DNA of 54,245 nt from Pseudorhodobacter wandonensis. Lineage in GTDB: Bacteria > Pseudomonadota > Alphaproteobacteria > Rhodobacterales > Rhodobacteraceae. This document shows, one piece after another, positions 36,009 to 44,742 of this stretch. The notes beneath the pieces are model-generated. The model made no database searches. It was not told the DNA's origin and was given only the letters and a program-made list of their open reading frames with translations. Location of the stretch: assembly GCF_001202035.1 (NCBI RefSeq), contig NZ_LGHT01000019.1, forward strand, positions 1 through 54,245, in the 5' to 3' direction. Position 1 is the first letter of the stretch, and each line of letters starts with the position of its first letter. Position numbers and translations under genes: made by a program.

Positions 36009-36626
36009 TTACGCCCAAATCATCCGTTTTATCGCGGCCGCATGTGCCGGTGTCGCGGTAACGCTGTCCAAGGCAAAACCCTGTGCCACGTCCAGCAAAT
36101 CTGCCTCATCGGTGATACGGTCAATCAACCCCCATGCCAGCGCCTCATCCGCCACGATCTTTTGCCCCGCCATAAGGATCATCGAGGCCCGCGCAGGCCC
36201 GACCAGCCGCACCAGACGCGGCACATCAGACGGTTGCGGCAAGAATCCCAGCTTCATCACCGGATAGAAAAACTTGGCCCCCGCCACGGCAATCCGCAGG
36301 TCGCAGGCCAGCGCCATGCCCATTGCGCCCCCCGCCAACGTGCCGTTCAGCGCCGCAATCGTCAGGCAGGGCAGGGCCGCAATCGCGCCTGACAGCCGTT
36401 CCCAAACCGGGCTGATGGCCAACCCTGCATGCGCCTCTTGCAAATCGGCCCCGGCCGAAAACACCCGACCTTTGCCAGTAATAACCAAGGCCCGCGCGCC
36501 CTCGGCCCCTGCACGCTCTGCAATCCCGGCCAAATCGGCCAGCATGGCGCCGGTTAACGAGTTGGCTTTTTCAGGGCGGTTGATCGTGGCCAGCCAAACC
36601 CCGTTATCCTGCGCCAGTTCAATCAT
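36009..36626 (-). CDS. Enoyl-CoA hydratase/isomerase-family protein, short form
   Basis: This 205-residue crotonase-fold protein has the first oxyanion-hole region GKGRVFSAGADLQE near residues 52-65 and the second block LNGTLAGGAMGMALACDLRI near 93-112. The FYPVMKLGFLPQPSDVPRLVR region follows. Most crotonases have about 255-265 residues. This one stops shortly after HAAAIKRMIWA and lacks the usual C-terminal helices. The start is ATG 36626, overlapping the SDR stop by four bases (ATGA). The pair probably works on one CoA-linked catabolic intermediate. The reaction is unknown. Confidence 0.82.
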   Translation of the reverse strand: MIELAQDNGVWLATINRPEKANSLTGAMLADLAGIAERAGAEGARALVITGKGRVFSAGADLQEAHAGLAISPVWERLSGAIAALPCLTIAALNGTLAGGAMGMALACDLRIAVAGAKFFYPVMKLGFLPQPSDVPRLVRLVGPARASMILMAGQKIVADEALAWGLIDRITDEADLLDVAQGFALDSVTATPAHAAAIKRMIWA

Positions 36627-37369
36627 GCAATCAGCCCCACGGCCCGGCGAATGCCCTCATCGCGCATGGAAACCTCTTGCCCCAACCAGTCATCACCGCC
36701 CGCGCCGCACATCCACAGCATCAGCCGCGCAGGCCATTCGGCCGGGATATGCACCGCAGGGTCAAGCTGGCTGACAGGGTTAATGCCGCTGGCTTTAATC
36801 TTGACCTGCATCTCGGTCGCCACGGTTCCGGGTGACATGCCCATAATCCTCAACCCGTTGCCGCTTTCCTCCAGATGCGCGGCGCGGGTCAGCATCGCCG
36901 CCCCCGCTTTGCCGGCGCAATAGGCGCTCCACCCTTCCAGCGGGTTATGCGCCGCACCCGAGGAAACCGTGATAATCGTGCCGCCTCCCCGCGCCCGCAT
37001 CACGGGAATAGCCGCCTGCATGCCATAGAACACGCCTTTAAGGTTAATATCGATCGCGCGGCCCCAATCCTCGACGCTGGCATCGCTTATGCGTGCAATC
37101 GGGTCGATCACACCGGCATTGCCGATCAACACATCCAACCCGCCGCACTCAGTCACAATCTGCGCCATCGCCGCCTTGACTGCGGCCGCATCGCCTATGT
37201 CACAGGCAATCGCCAACGCGCCGCGCCCGATCTCATTTGCCAAGGCCGCAATCTCGTCGCCTGACCGCGCCAGCAACACCACCCGTGCACCGGCATCTGC
37301 AAACACCCGCGCACTAGCAGCACCAATCCCGCGACTTGCCCCTGTAATTGCAACAATCTTGCCCTGCAT
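36623..37369 (-). CDS. Short-chain dehydrogenase/reductase
   Basis: This 248-residue classical SDR has the cofactor motif TGASRGIG at residues 9-16. NAGVIDPIARI follows near 89, and the active-site S...YCAGKAG (Y, K) is near 155-161. The start is ATG 37369 with AGGATA. The frame extending to 37561 passes through a region with no site and is rejected. The gene precedes and overlaps the enoyl-CoA hydratase-like gene, so the two form an operon divergent from the DUF2125 gene. The substrate cannot be told. Confidence 0.88.
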   Translation of the reverse strand: MQGKIVAITGASRGIGAASARVFADAGARVVLLARSGDEIAALANEIGRGALAIACDIGDAAAVKAAMAQIVTECGGLDVLIGNAGVIDPIARISDASVEDWGRAIDINLKGVFYGMQAAIPVMRARGGGTIITVSSGAAHNPLEGWSAYCAGKAGAAMLTRAAHLEESGNGLRIMGMSPGTVATEMQVKIKASGINPVSQLDPAVHIPAEWPARLMLWMCGAGGDDWLGQEVSMRDEGIRRAVGLIA

Positions 37370-37549
37370 CTTTGTATCCTTTTCCCATTTTCGGCCAAGG
37401 CTAACGCAGCCCGCGCGCCCGTGCCAGCCATCTCGGCGCATCCCCGCACAAATCACGGCATCGTTGATCAAACGAACCCTATGCCCCCTTGACCCAGCCA
37501 TGCCCCGCGCCGATGCTATCGCCAAGATTTCATCCGGAGAACCTGCACC

Positions 37550-39061
37550 ATGTCCAAACATATTTTAATCACAACGTCTTTTGCTGCATTAACGGCCTTT
37601 TCTGCACCCGCCTTTGCCGATGTCACCGCCGATCAGGTCTGGCAAAACTGGAAAGACCTCAGCAAATCCTACGGCCAAACCTATACCGCCGGGTCCGAGT
37701 CCCGTTCGGGCGATACGCTGACCCTGACCGATCTGGCGTTTGAAATGCCCAATGAGCACGGCAAGGTTTCGGCCCTGATCCCGCAGGTTGCCTTCCGCGA
37801 AACCGGCGATGGCCGCGTCGAAGTGACCATGTCCGACAGCTATACCCTGAAATCCCAAAACAAAAACGCGCTGGACAAAGACCTGTCCAGCACAATCACC
37901 ATCGATCAGAACGGGCTGAAAATCACCGCCAGCGGCGACCCTGCTGCCATCAACTATGATATCGTTGGCGACAAGGTTTCCGCGACAATGGCGGGTTTCA
38001 TGGTTGACGGCAAAGCGCAAGACATGACCATCGGCGTCAACCTGACCAAACTTACCGCCACCTATGCCGTAGCGCCCGCCGATCTGACAGCCGTGAACTC
38101 TACCTTCTCGGCGCAGACGCTGGCCTTCAACGCCGCAGGCGACGACCCTGAAAATGGCGGCAAGTTTGATGTGAAAGGCCAGATGAACAACCTGGCCGGC
38201 GCATCAACCGGCGCCTTGCCCAAGGCGATGACCTCGGGTGATCTTGGCGCAATGCTGGCGCAGGGTTTCACAACCGATGCGTCATTCACCTATGACAGCG
38301 GCAACTTCACCCTTGGCTCGACCGACCCCGAAGGCACGACGACCAATATTGACAGCACCTCAAAGGGCGGCAATCTGAACGTCTCACTGGATAGCCAGCG
38401 CATTTCCTATGGCGGCGGCGGCAAGAATGTGGCGCTTAAACTGACCGGCACCGCAATTCCCTTCCCCGAGGTGACAGCCGCCTATGACGCGGCCGAATTT
38501 AACCTGCTGGTGCCAATCGCCAAAAGCGACGAGCCAAAGGATTTCGCACTGAAAACCAAGCTGCAAGGGCTGACCGTGTCCGATATGATCTGGAACATGT
38601 TTGACCCCGGCGCCAGCCTGCCGCGCGACCCTGCAACACTGGACATCTCGTTGAAAGGCAAGGCCAAGCCGCTGGTTGATATGCTGACCGCCGATACGTC
38701 CGCGATGGAGGCCCCACCGTTTGAAATGTCCGCGCTCGATGTCGAAACCGTACAGCTGACCCTTGGTGGTGCCGAATTTATCGGCAATGGCGCACTGGCC
38801 TTTGACAATTCCAAACCGCCGATGTTGGGCGGTGTGGCCCCGATGCCAACCGGCAAGCTGAATCTGTCGCTGACAGGGGCCAACACCTTGTTGGGCAAGC
38901 TGCAGGCGCTTGGGCTGATCGATCAGCAAGTAACCATGACCTTTGGCATGATGGCCGGCATGTTGGCCAAACCCGGCCCGACGCCAGATAGTTTCTTGGC
39001 CGAGGTCGAGTTTAAAGAGGATGGCAAAATCACCTCGAACGGCAACCAGCTGCCGTTCTAA
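37550..39061 (+). CDS. DUF2125 domain-containing exported protein
   Basis: This 503-residue protein has a 23-residue signal peptide (MSKHILITTSFAALTAFSAP then AFA) followed by a long repetitive beta-rich domain. Repeated short strands and blocks such as TVSDMIWNMFDPGASLPRDP and GNGALAFDNSKPPMLGGVAP are typical of DUF2125. The family is widespread in alphaproteobacteria, is expected in the periplasm or outer envelope, and has no assigned role. RBS-like GGAG precedes the ATG. The gene is followed by a terminator-like hairpin and is single. The length fits the family's longer members. Confidence 0.8.
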   Translation: MSKHILITTSFAALTAFSAPAFADVTADQVWQNWKDLSKSYGQTYTAGSESRSGDTLTLTDLAFEMPNEHGKVSALIPQVAFRETGDGRVEVTMSDSYTLKSQNKNALDKDLSSTITIDQNGLKITASGDPAAINYDIVGDKVSATMAGFMVDGKAQDMTIGVNLTKLTATYAVAPADLTAVNSTFSAQTLAFNAAGDDPENGGKFDVKGQMNNLAGASTGALPKAMTSGDLGAMLAQGFTTDASFTYDSGNFTLGSTDPEGTTTNIDSTSKGGNLNVSLDSQRISYGGGGKNVALKLTGTAIPFPEVTAAYDAAEFNLLVPIAKSDEPKDFALKTKLQGLTVSDMIWNMFDPGASLPRDPATLDISLKGKAKPLVDMLTADTSAMEAPPFEMSALDVETVQLTLGGAEFIGNGALAFDNSKPPMLGGVAPMPTGKLNLSLTGANTLLGKLQALGLIDQQVTMTFGMMAGMLAKPGPTPDSFLAEVEFKEDGKITSNGNQLPF

Positions 39062-39077
39062 ACCATCTGAAAACGGG

Positions 39078-39127
39078 GCGGCCCACAGCGTTTTGCGCGA
39101 AACGCTTTGGGGCCGCTCTTTGTTTTT
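39078..39127 (+). terminator. Long hairpin after the DUF2125 gene
   Basis: GCGGCCC pairs with GGGCCGC, and AGCGTTT with AAACGCT, around TGCGCG, and the tail is TCTTTGTTTTT. The base of the stem is strong, with a short internal bulge, so it is a probable Rho-independent terminator. Confidence 0.75.
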
Positions 39128-39231
39128 CCGGCCTTGAAAGACTGCCCTATGCAGGCGTTTAAACAGGCAATGCCTTGCCTTGGCGGGCGGGGCAGATTAC
39201 CTGCCGGATGCAACCCCAAACGGAGGCCATT

Positions 39232-40575
39232 ATGACCCGTTCGCTCGAAGCGCTGACCACCGCCTTGCTGACTGCCGCCAAACAGGCAGGCGCCGATGCT
39301 GCCGATGCGCTGGCCGTTGATGGTATCGCCACCGGAATTGATATTCGCGCCGGTCAGCTGGAACAGGCCGAACGGTCCGAAGGGGTCGAACTGGGCTTGC
39401 GGGTGCTGATCGGGCAACGGCAAGCCTGTGTTTCGGTGTCGGATACATCCGATGCCACCATCCGCGCTGTGGCCGAACGCGCGGTTGCTATGGCGCGTGA
39501 GGCACCGGCCGATCCCTATGCAGGTCTGGCCGACCCGTCGCAACTGGCGCAGATGCGCGATGTGACAACGCTCGACCTCTGCGACCCGTCGCCCGAGGTC
39601 AGCGCGTCCGAGCTTGAATCAGACGCCCGCCGCGCCGAGGCTGCTGCAATGGCCGTGGCAGGCATCACGCAGGTTGAGGCAAGCGCCAGCCAGTCGCGCC
39701 GCCAGATTTACATGGCCGCCAGCAACGGCTTTGCGGGTGGCTATGCGCGGTCGTCACGTTCGGTTTCCGCGGTGGCTTTTACCGGCACAGGTACAGGGAT
39801 GGAACGGGATTGGGCCGCCGAAGGCCGCATTTACGCCTCTGATCTGCCAAGCGCCGAGGAAATAGGGGCGCTTGCCGCCGCCCGCGCGTTAGACCGTGTT
39901 GGCGCGCGCAAACCGAAAACCGGCTCATACCCCGTACTTTATGATGAACGCATTTCGTCTGGCCTGATCGGGCATCTGCTGGGGGCGATCAACGGGTCAA
40001 CCATCGCGCGCGGTTCGGGCTGGTTGCGCGATGCACTGGGCCAGCAAATCCTGCCCAGCGGATTGTCGGTGATCGAAGACCCGCACCGCGTGCGCATTGC
40101 GGGCAGCCGCTTGTTTGACGGCGAAGGCCTGCCCACCGCCCGCCGCGCGATTGTTGAGGATGGCATTCTGACCGGTTGGGTGCTGGACCTTGCCACCGGC
40201 CGCAAGCTGGGAATGCCCAGCACAGCCAATGCGGCGCGCGGCACATCCTCGCCGCCATCACCCGGCACGTCGAATATCGATCTGACCCAAGGCACCAAGT
40301 CGCGGGCAGAACTGATTGCCGATATGGGCACGGGGCTGCTGGTCACCTCGATGATCGGGTCGTCCATCAACCCCACGACAGGCGATTATTCACGCGGGGC
40401 ATCGGGCTTTTGGGTCGAAAACGGTGAAATTGCCTATGCGGTGAATGAAATCACCATCGCCGGCAATCTGCGTGACATGCTGCTGCGCATGGTGCCGGGC
40501 AATGATGCGCGGATGCATATGTCAACGCGCGTGCCATCCTTGCTGGTCGAAGGGCTGACGCTTGCCGGTGCATGA
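39232..40575 (+). CDS. pmbA: Metalloprotease PmbA (TldE)
   Basis: This 447-residue PmbA/TldD-family protein forms a heterodimer with TldD that trims modified peptides and antitoxin-like substrates. PmbA itself lacks the HExxxH zinc site, and none is seen here. Family landmarks are GADAADALAVDGIATGIDIR, DRVGARKPKTGSYPVLYDER and the late GNLRDMLLRMVP. The start is ATG 39232 with GGAGG. Its 3' end overlaps the next gene by 14 bases. No tldD is in the window. Confidence 0.92.
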   Translation: MTRSLEALTTALLTAAKQAGADAADALAVDGIATGIDIRAGQLEQAERSEGVELGLRVLIGQRQACVSVSDTSDATIRAVAERAVAMAREAPADPYAGLADPSQLAQMRDVTTLDLCDPSPEVSASELESDARRAEAAAMAVAGITQVEASASQSRRQIYMAASNGFAGGYARSSRSVSAVAFTGTGTGMERDWAAEGRIYASDLPSAEEIGALAAARALDRVGARKPKTGSYPVLYDERISSGLIGHLLGAINGSTIARGSGWLRDALGQQILPSGLSVIEDPHRVRIAGSRLFDGEGLPTARRAIVEDGILTGWVLDLATGRKLGMPSTANAARGTSSPPSPGTSNIDLTQGTKSRAELIADMGTGLLVTSMIGSSINPTTGDYSRGASGFWVENGEIAYAVNEITIAGNLRDMLLRMVPGNDARMHMSTRVPSLLVEGLTLAGA

Positions 40576-41365
40576 CCTGAACGCCGATCTGGACCTGCTG
40601 GTCGATGCCGCGCATGAGGCAGGGGCGATTGCCCTGCGCTATTTCAAACGCGACCCGCAGACATGGGACAAAGGCGATGGCGCAGGCCCGGTGACCGAGG
40701 CCGATTTGGCCGTCAACACCATGCTGGGCACGCATTTACGTAAAGCGCGCCCGAATTACGGCTGGCTGTCCGAAGAAACGCCCGACAGTGCCGACCGCCT
40801 TGCCACCAAGCGCTGCTTTATCATCGACCCGATTGACGGCACCCGTGCGTTTATTGATGGCCAAGACAGCTTTGCCCATTCCTTGGCGATTGCAGAAGAT
40901 GGGGTGGTGATTGCGGCTGCAGTGTTTCTGCCCGCGAAAAACCGGATGTATTGCGCCCATGCGACATCCGAGGCGCGGATGAACGGCACAGCAATGCGGG
41001 CCAGCGCGCGGTTTGATGTGGCAGGGGCGACGGTCCTGACCTCAAAACCCAATATGGCGCTGAACCACTGGCCCGGTGGCGTGCCCGATATGTCGCGCCA
41101 CTTTCGGCCCTCATTGGCCTATCGGCTGTGCCTTGTCGCCGAAGGGCGGTTTGATGCGATGCTGGCCTTTCGCCCGACATGGGAATGGGACATCGCGGCA
41201 GGAAGCCTGATCGCCGCGCGGGCAGGGGCGGTGGCCAGTGATGGCGCCGGGGCCGGTTTGCGGTTCAACAGACCCGACCCACGCAGTGACGGGGTGATTG
41301 TGGCTGCGCCTGCGCTGCATTCCACGTTGGTCGCGCGCCGCCAAGGGCGGGATTCAGGTATTTAG
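40562..41365 (+). CDS. Inositol monophosphatase-family protein (CysQ-like)
   Basis: This 267-residue metal-dependent phosphatase has the active-site signature DPIDGTRAFIDG near residues 91-102. EE near 72-73 (LSEETPD) and WDIAAGSLIAARAGA near 202 complete the family sequence set. The CysQ/SuhB-like subgroup removes phosphate from 3'-phosphoadenosine 5'-phosphate or inositol phosphate. Which one is used here is unclear. The start is uncertain. TTG at 40562 and GTG at 40568 both lie inside pmbA, and no ATG is near. The stop codon is supplied by a repeated 23-base motif shared with the next gene. Confidence 0.85.
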   Translation: MPVHDLNADLDLLVDAAHEAGAIALRYFKRDPQTWDKGDGAGPVTEADLAVNTMLGTHLRKARPNYGWLSEETPDSADRLATKRCFIIDPIDGTRAFIDGQDSFAHSLAIAEDGVVIAAAVFLPAKNRMYCAHATSEARMNGTAMRASARFDVAGATVLTSKPNMALNHWPGGVPDMSRHFRPSLAYRLCLVAEGRFDAMLAFRPTWEWDIAAGSLIAARAGAVASDGAGAGLRFNRPDPRSDGVIVAAPALHSTLVARRQGRDSGI

Positions 41366-41378
41366 ACCAAGATGAAAT
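41356..41378. repeat. Recurrent 23-base gene-end motif, copy between convergent genes
   Basis: AGGTATTTAGACCAAGATGA followed by AAT, one mismatch from the copy at 5755-5777. It contains the stop TAG of the phosphatase gene, and its end begins the stop of the convergent SGNH gene (41378-41380). Confidence 0.6.
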
Positions 41379-42013
41379 TAGAGGGTGGTCAAGCTGTTGG
41401 CCACCGCATTGGCAAGGGCGGCGTGGCCTTGGGCGCTGAAATGAATGCCGTCGATAGGGCTGGTTTGCAAGACTGGCCCAGCATCCAGAAAGCCAACGCC
41501 GCGGGCTGTTGCATAGGCTTGCAGCAACGGCGCAAAGGCGCGGCTTTTATCCGTGGCACCGATGAATTCCGCCGTCAAAGGCCCCAGCTCTTGCACCGGA
41601 GGCGGCGCGATCAGCAAGAGCTTTAACCCCGGATGCCGCTGCGCCATTTCAGGTGACAGCGCCATATCAACCAAACCTGCGATGCCTGCCACGATTTGCG
41701 CGGGCGCGGCGCCAAAGCGGGTTTTCACGTCATTTGTGCCCAGCATCAGGGTCATATAGTTCAGCGGCCCGTGTGAATTCAGCGCAATGCGCAAGCCGGT
41801 CACCGCGTTCATATGGCTGCCCATCATCGGGTCATCAAAGCAGGTGGTGCGGCCGGGCAGCCCTTCTTCGACCAGTGCCCAATCCGGCCCAAGCTGCGCC
41901 GCGGCCCGTGTAGGCCAGCGCGTGGCGGCATCATAACGCGCATAGACCCCGCGTTCGGTAATCGGCGGCGTGCCATGTGTGTTGCTGTCGCCAAAACTCA
42001 TCAAAATCGGCAT
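41378..42013 (-). CDS. SGNH/GDSL-family esterase or lipase
   Basis: This 211-residue hydrolase has the nucleophile block FGDSNTHG near residues 7-14 (S10). GLPGRTT, MLGTNDVKTRFG (the asparagine block III) and a final DGIHFSAQGHAAL (D-H of block V) complete the SGNH set. A short N-terminus without a signal peptide suggests a cytoplasmic enzyme. The start is ATG 42013, with AGGAG upstream. The frame extending to 42190 crosses into the divergent cnoX promoter region and is rejected. The substrate is unknown; candidates are acyl or acetyl esters. Confidence 0.88.
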   Translation of the reverse strand: MPILMSFGDSNTHGTPPITERGVYARYDAATRWPTRAAAQLGPDWALVEEGLPGRTTCFDDPMMGSHMNAVTGLRIALNSHGPLNYMTLMLGTNDVKTRFGAAPAQIVAGIAGLVDMALSPEMAQRHPGLKLLLIAPPPVQELGPLTAEFIGATDKSRAFAPLLQAYATARGVGFLDAGPVLQTSPIDGIHFSAQGHAALANAVANSLTTL

Positions 42014-42156
42014 AACGGGCTCCTGCTTTGCACTGCTGCAGAGTATTATGGCGGCATTGCTTTGCATAGCCCCCGCAACCTGAACGCATTGCCCCTTGGC
42101 CTTTTGCCTGCCAATGCGCATATAAGGGGCAACAGATTTGGCGAAAGAGGTATGCG

Positions 42157-43068
42157 ATGTTGATGTTTGGTGAACAAGGTGATGCCCCAAAGGCAGCGGC
42201 GGATTTGATCAAGGACGGGACAGAGGCCACATTCATGGCCGATGTCATTGAGGCCAGCAAAGATGTGCCGGTAATTGTTGATTTCTGGGCACCGTGGTGC
42301 GGCCCGTGCAAACAGCTTGGGCCAGCGCTAGAGGCCGCCGTGACGGCCGCCAAAGGCCGTGTGCGCATGGTCAAGATCAACGTCGATGAAAGCCCTAATA
42401 TCGCGGGGCAATTGCGCATCCAGTCGATTCCCACCGTCTACGCCTTTTACCAAGGCAAGCCGGTTGACGGGTTTCAAGGTGCGCTGCCTGCATCCGAACT
42501 AAAGGCCTTTGTCGAAAAGGTTGCCGCTTTGGCAGGCGATGGCGGCTTGGCCGAGGCGATCGAAGCCGCCGAAACCATGCTAACCGAAGGCGCGTTTGCC
42601 GACGCCTTGGAAACCTTTGCCGCGATTGTCGAGGAAGAACCGGAAAACCCGGCGGCCTTTGGTGGCCTGCTGCGCGCTTATCTGGCCTTGGGTCAGGTGG
42701 CCGGGGCCGAGGCAGCGCTTGCCACTGTGCCTGCCAAAATCACCGGCGCCCAGGAAATAGAGGCCGTGCGCGCCCAAATCGCGCTGATCCATCAAGCCGA
42801 AAACGCAGGCCCTGTGACCGAATTGCGCGCCGCCGTGGCCGCCGACCCCACCAACCTGCAAGCGCTGTTTGATCTGGCAAAGGCATTGCACGCCGCAGGC
42901 CAGGTAGAAGAAGCGGTGGATGCCTTGCTCGATCTGTTCCGCCGCGACCGTGATTGGAACGATGCCGCCGCCAAGGCCCAGTTGTTCACCATTTTCGACG
43001 CGCTTCCGCCCAAAGACCCGATTGCGCTGAAAGGCCGCCGCAAACTCTCGTCGATGATATTTGTCTAA
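42157..43068 (+). CDS. Thioredoxin-fold chaperone CnoX (YbbN-like, with TPR)
   Basis: This 303-residue protein has a thioredoxin domain (about 20-125) and C-terminal tetratricopeptide-like helices. The redox motif WCGPC is present at residues 47-51 (C48, C51), unlike E. coli CnoX, where it is SQHC. The tail, with repeated alanine-rich helix pairs (LATVPAKITGAQEIEAVRAQ and similar), fits the CnoX/YbbN architecture. CnoX is a redox-controlled holdase that passes clients to GroEL. The start is ATG 42157 with AAAGAGG. It precedes the Lon-substrate-binding and Trm112 genes, a common alphaproteobacterial cluster. Confidence 0.87.
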   Translation: MLMFGEQGDAPKAAADLIKDGTEATFMADVIEASKDVPVIVDFWAPWCGPCKQLGPALEAAVTAAKGRVRMVKINVDESPNIAGQLRIQSIPTVYAFYQGKPVDGFQGALPASELKAFVEKVAALAGDGGLAEAIEAAETMLTEGAFADALETFAAIVEEEPENPAAFGGLLRAYLALGQVAGAEAALATVPAKITGAQEIEAVRAQIALIHQAENAGPVTELRAAVAADPTNLQALFDLAKALHAAGQVEEAVDALLDLFRRDRDWNDAAAKAQLFTIFDALPPKDPIALKGRRKLSSMIFV

Positions 43069-43094
43069 TGGAAAATCCGGCCTAACTGCTGACT

Positions 43095-43748
43095 ATGAAA
43101 CATATCACAGACCTGCCAGAGACTATTCCGATCTTTCCGCTGCCCGGTGCGCTGCTGTTGCCCCGGGCGCGGTTGCCCCTGCATATCTTTGAGCCGCGCT
43201 ATCTGCAGATGGTCGAGGATTGCATGAAAACTCCCGAACGGCTGATCGGGATGATCCAACCGCGCGAGGTGCCTGCAAGCCATGCAAGCGCCACGCCCAA
43301 GCTGCACAGCATCGGCTGCGCGGGCCGTTTGACGGGCTTTTCCGAAACAGAAGACGGGCGCTATATGTTAACGCTTTCGGGTGTATCGCGCTTTCGTCTG
43401 CGCAGCGAGGTGGCGGGTTTTGCCCCCTATCGCCGCGCGCGGGTCGATTGGCACGGCTTTGACCGCGATCAAGGTGGCACCGAGCATGACAACAGCTTTG
43501 ACCGCGCCGGGTTTCTGGATCTGTTGCAACGGTTTTTTGCCTCGCTTGACCTGTCAACCGATTGGGACAGCCTGTCCGGGGCAGACGAGGAACTGCTGAT
43601 AAACTCGCTGTCTATGCTCTGCCCGTTCTCGCCCGAGGATAAGCAAGCGCTGCTAGAGGCGCCAACGCTGATAACGCGGCGCGAAACCATGGTAACCCTG
43701 ATCGAATTTGCCCTGCGTGGCGGGTCAAGTGAGGAGACAATACAATGA
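43095..43748 (+). CDS. Lon-substrate-binding-domain protein
   Basis: This 217-residue protein consists mainly of the Lon N-terminal (LON) domain, with [32 protein letters not shown] and [15 protein letters not shown] as landmarks. No AAA+ or protease domain follows, so it is a stand-alone LON-domain protein, possibly modulating proteolysis or binding misfolded clients. It lies 27 bases after cnoX and overlaps trm112 by four bases, so all three are probably one unit with protein quality control as a theme. Confidence 0.87.
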   Translation: MKHITDLPETIPIFPLPGALLLPRARLPLHIFEPRYLQMVEDCMKTPERLIGMIQPREVPASHASATPKLHSIGCAGRLTGFSETEDGRYMLTLSGVSRFRLRSEVAGFAPYRRARVDWHGFDRDQGGTEHDNSFDRAGFLDLLQRFFASLDLSTDWDSLSGADEELLINSLSMLCPFSPEDKQALLEAPTLITRRETMVTLIEFALRGGSSEETIQ

Positions 43749-43936
43749 CGGACGCGCCTGCACATTCTGAAATTGATCGCCGGATGCTAGAGGCGCTGGT
43801 TTGCCCGATGACGCAAACAACGCTGTCCTATGACGCCGAGGCAAAAGAGCTGATTTCCAAGGCCGCAAAAATGGCCTTTCCAATCCGCAACGGTATCCCG
43901 ATTTTGCTGGTCTCCGAGGCCCGCGCGCTGGACTAA
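43745..43936 (+). CDS. Trm112-family zinc-finger-like protein
   Basis: This 63-residue protein has the family core [20 protein letters not shown], then [18 protein letters not shown]. Bacterial Trm112-like proteins bind and activate methyltransferases; their partner here is unknown. Only one cysteine (VCPM) of the usual zinc set is seen, so metal binding may be lost, as in many bacterial YcaR-like members. The start ATG overlaps the preceding stop (ATGA). Confidence 0.85.
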   Translation: MTDAPAHSEIDRRMLEALVCPMTQTTLSYDAEAKELISKAAKMAFPIRNGIPILLVSEARALD

Positions 43937-44010
43937 GGGACGACCCGTCACAGACAGCAAAGCCCGCAGCGTTACAGGCTGTGCAGAGTTTGGCAAAGCA
44001 AGGGGCATTC

Positions 44011-44454
44011 ATGCGCAATATTTTCGTTTATGCGGCGTTCGTCATTGGCGTTGTGGTGATTGGCGGTGGCATCGGGGTGATAACCTTGCCGGGCGCATGG
44101 TATGCGGGGCTGGCAAAGCCTTGGTTCACCCCGCCAAACTGGGTGTTCGGCCCGATGTGGACCACGCTTTATGTGCTGATCGGCTGGGTTGGCGCACGCA
44201 AATGGCTGCATGGCGGGGCCACGCGGTTGTGGTGGGCGCAAATGGCGCTGAACTTTATCTGGTCGCCGGTGTTTTTCGGGCTGCAACTGCCGTTGGCGGG
44301 GCTGCTGGTGATTATCATCATGTGGGCGCTGATCGCGGCATTCATTCTGCGCGACTGGCGTAGTGACCGTTTGTCGGCCCTGTTGTTCCTGCCCTATCTG
44401 GCATGGGTCAGCCTTGCCACCGCGCTTAACGCTGCCATCGTGGTGCTGAATTAG
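44011..44454 (+). CDS. tspO: TspO/MBR-family membrane protein
   Basis: This 147-residue five-helix membrane protein is of the tryptophan-rich sensory protein family. The landmark is AGLAKPWFTPPNWVFGPMWT. QMALNFIWSPVFFGLQ and PYLAWVSLATALNAAIV also match. TspO binds porphyrins and cholesterol-like ligands, and in Rhodobacter it modulates pigment gene expression in response to oxygen. The start is ATG 44011 after AAGGGG. The stop codon forms one arm of a symmetrical terminator shared with nfeD. No photosynthesis genes occur in this window. Confidence 0.9.
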   Translation: MRNIFVYAAFVIGVVVIGGGIGVITLPGAWYAGLAKPWFTPPNWVFGPMWTTLYVLIGWVGARKWLHGGATRLWWAQMALNFIWSPVFFGLQLPLAGLLVIIIMWALIAAFILRDWRSDRLSALLFLPYLAWVSLATALNAAIVVLN

Positions 44455-44472
44455 GGGCGCGGGCCCCTAATT
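44449..44472. terminator. Symmetrical terminator built from two stop codons
   Basis: AATTAGGGGC and GCCCCTAATT pair perfectly around GCGG. The TAG in each arm is the stop codon of tspO (+) and of the nfeD-like gene (-), which end 12 bases apart. The sequence reads the same on both strands apart from the loop, and so can serve both. Confidence 0.6.
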
Positions 44473-44742
44473 GTCATTGATGTCGCGGTCCCAGATCTTG
44501 GGCTTGCTGGCCTGCGTGCCCAGCAGCTTGCGCGTGGCAAACCATGCAGCAAGCGAGGCCAGCGCAAACACCAGCAAAGTCGCGGGCAGCGTGGTTCCCA
44601 GCAGGCCAATGCCCACCAACACGCCTGTCGCCACCGCGCCCATCGCAAAGCCAAGAAAGATGTAACCGGGGGCCAGAACCTCTAGCACCCCCAGCGCAAA
44701 GCCCAGTACGATCCAAACCCACCAAAGCCCAAACCAGCTCAT
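44467..44742 (-). CDS. NfeD-like membrane protein, short form
   Basis: This 91-residue protein has two or three hydrophobic helices (about 5-30, 33-50 and 52-70). It belongs to the short NfeD1b-like class paired with SPFH proteins. The C-terminal OB-like domain seen in longer NfeD proteins is almost absent, with only LGTQASKPKIWDRDIN left. The start overlaps the SPFH stop by four bases (44739-44742). It probably helps assemble membrane microdomains with its SPFH partner. Confidence 0.83.
   Translation of the reverse strand: MSWFGLWWVWIVLGFALGVLEVLAPGYIFLGFAMGAVATGVLVGIGLLGTTLPATLLVFALASLAAWFATRKLLGTQASKPKIWDRDINDN

Noticed and set aside
44011-44454. TspO as a sign of photosynthesis regulation
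   Set aside because: No pigment or photosystem gene is in the window. TspO is common in non-phototrophic relatives.
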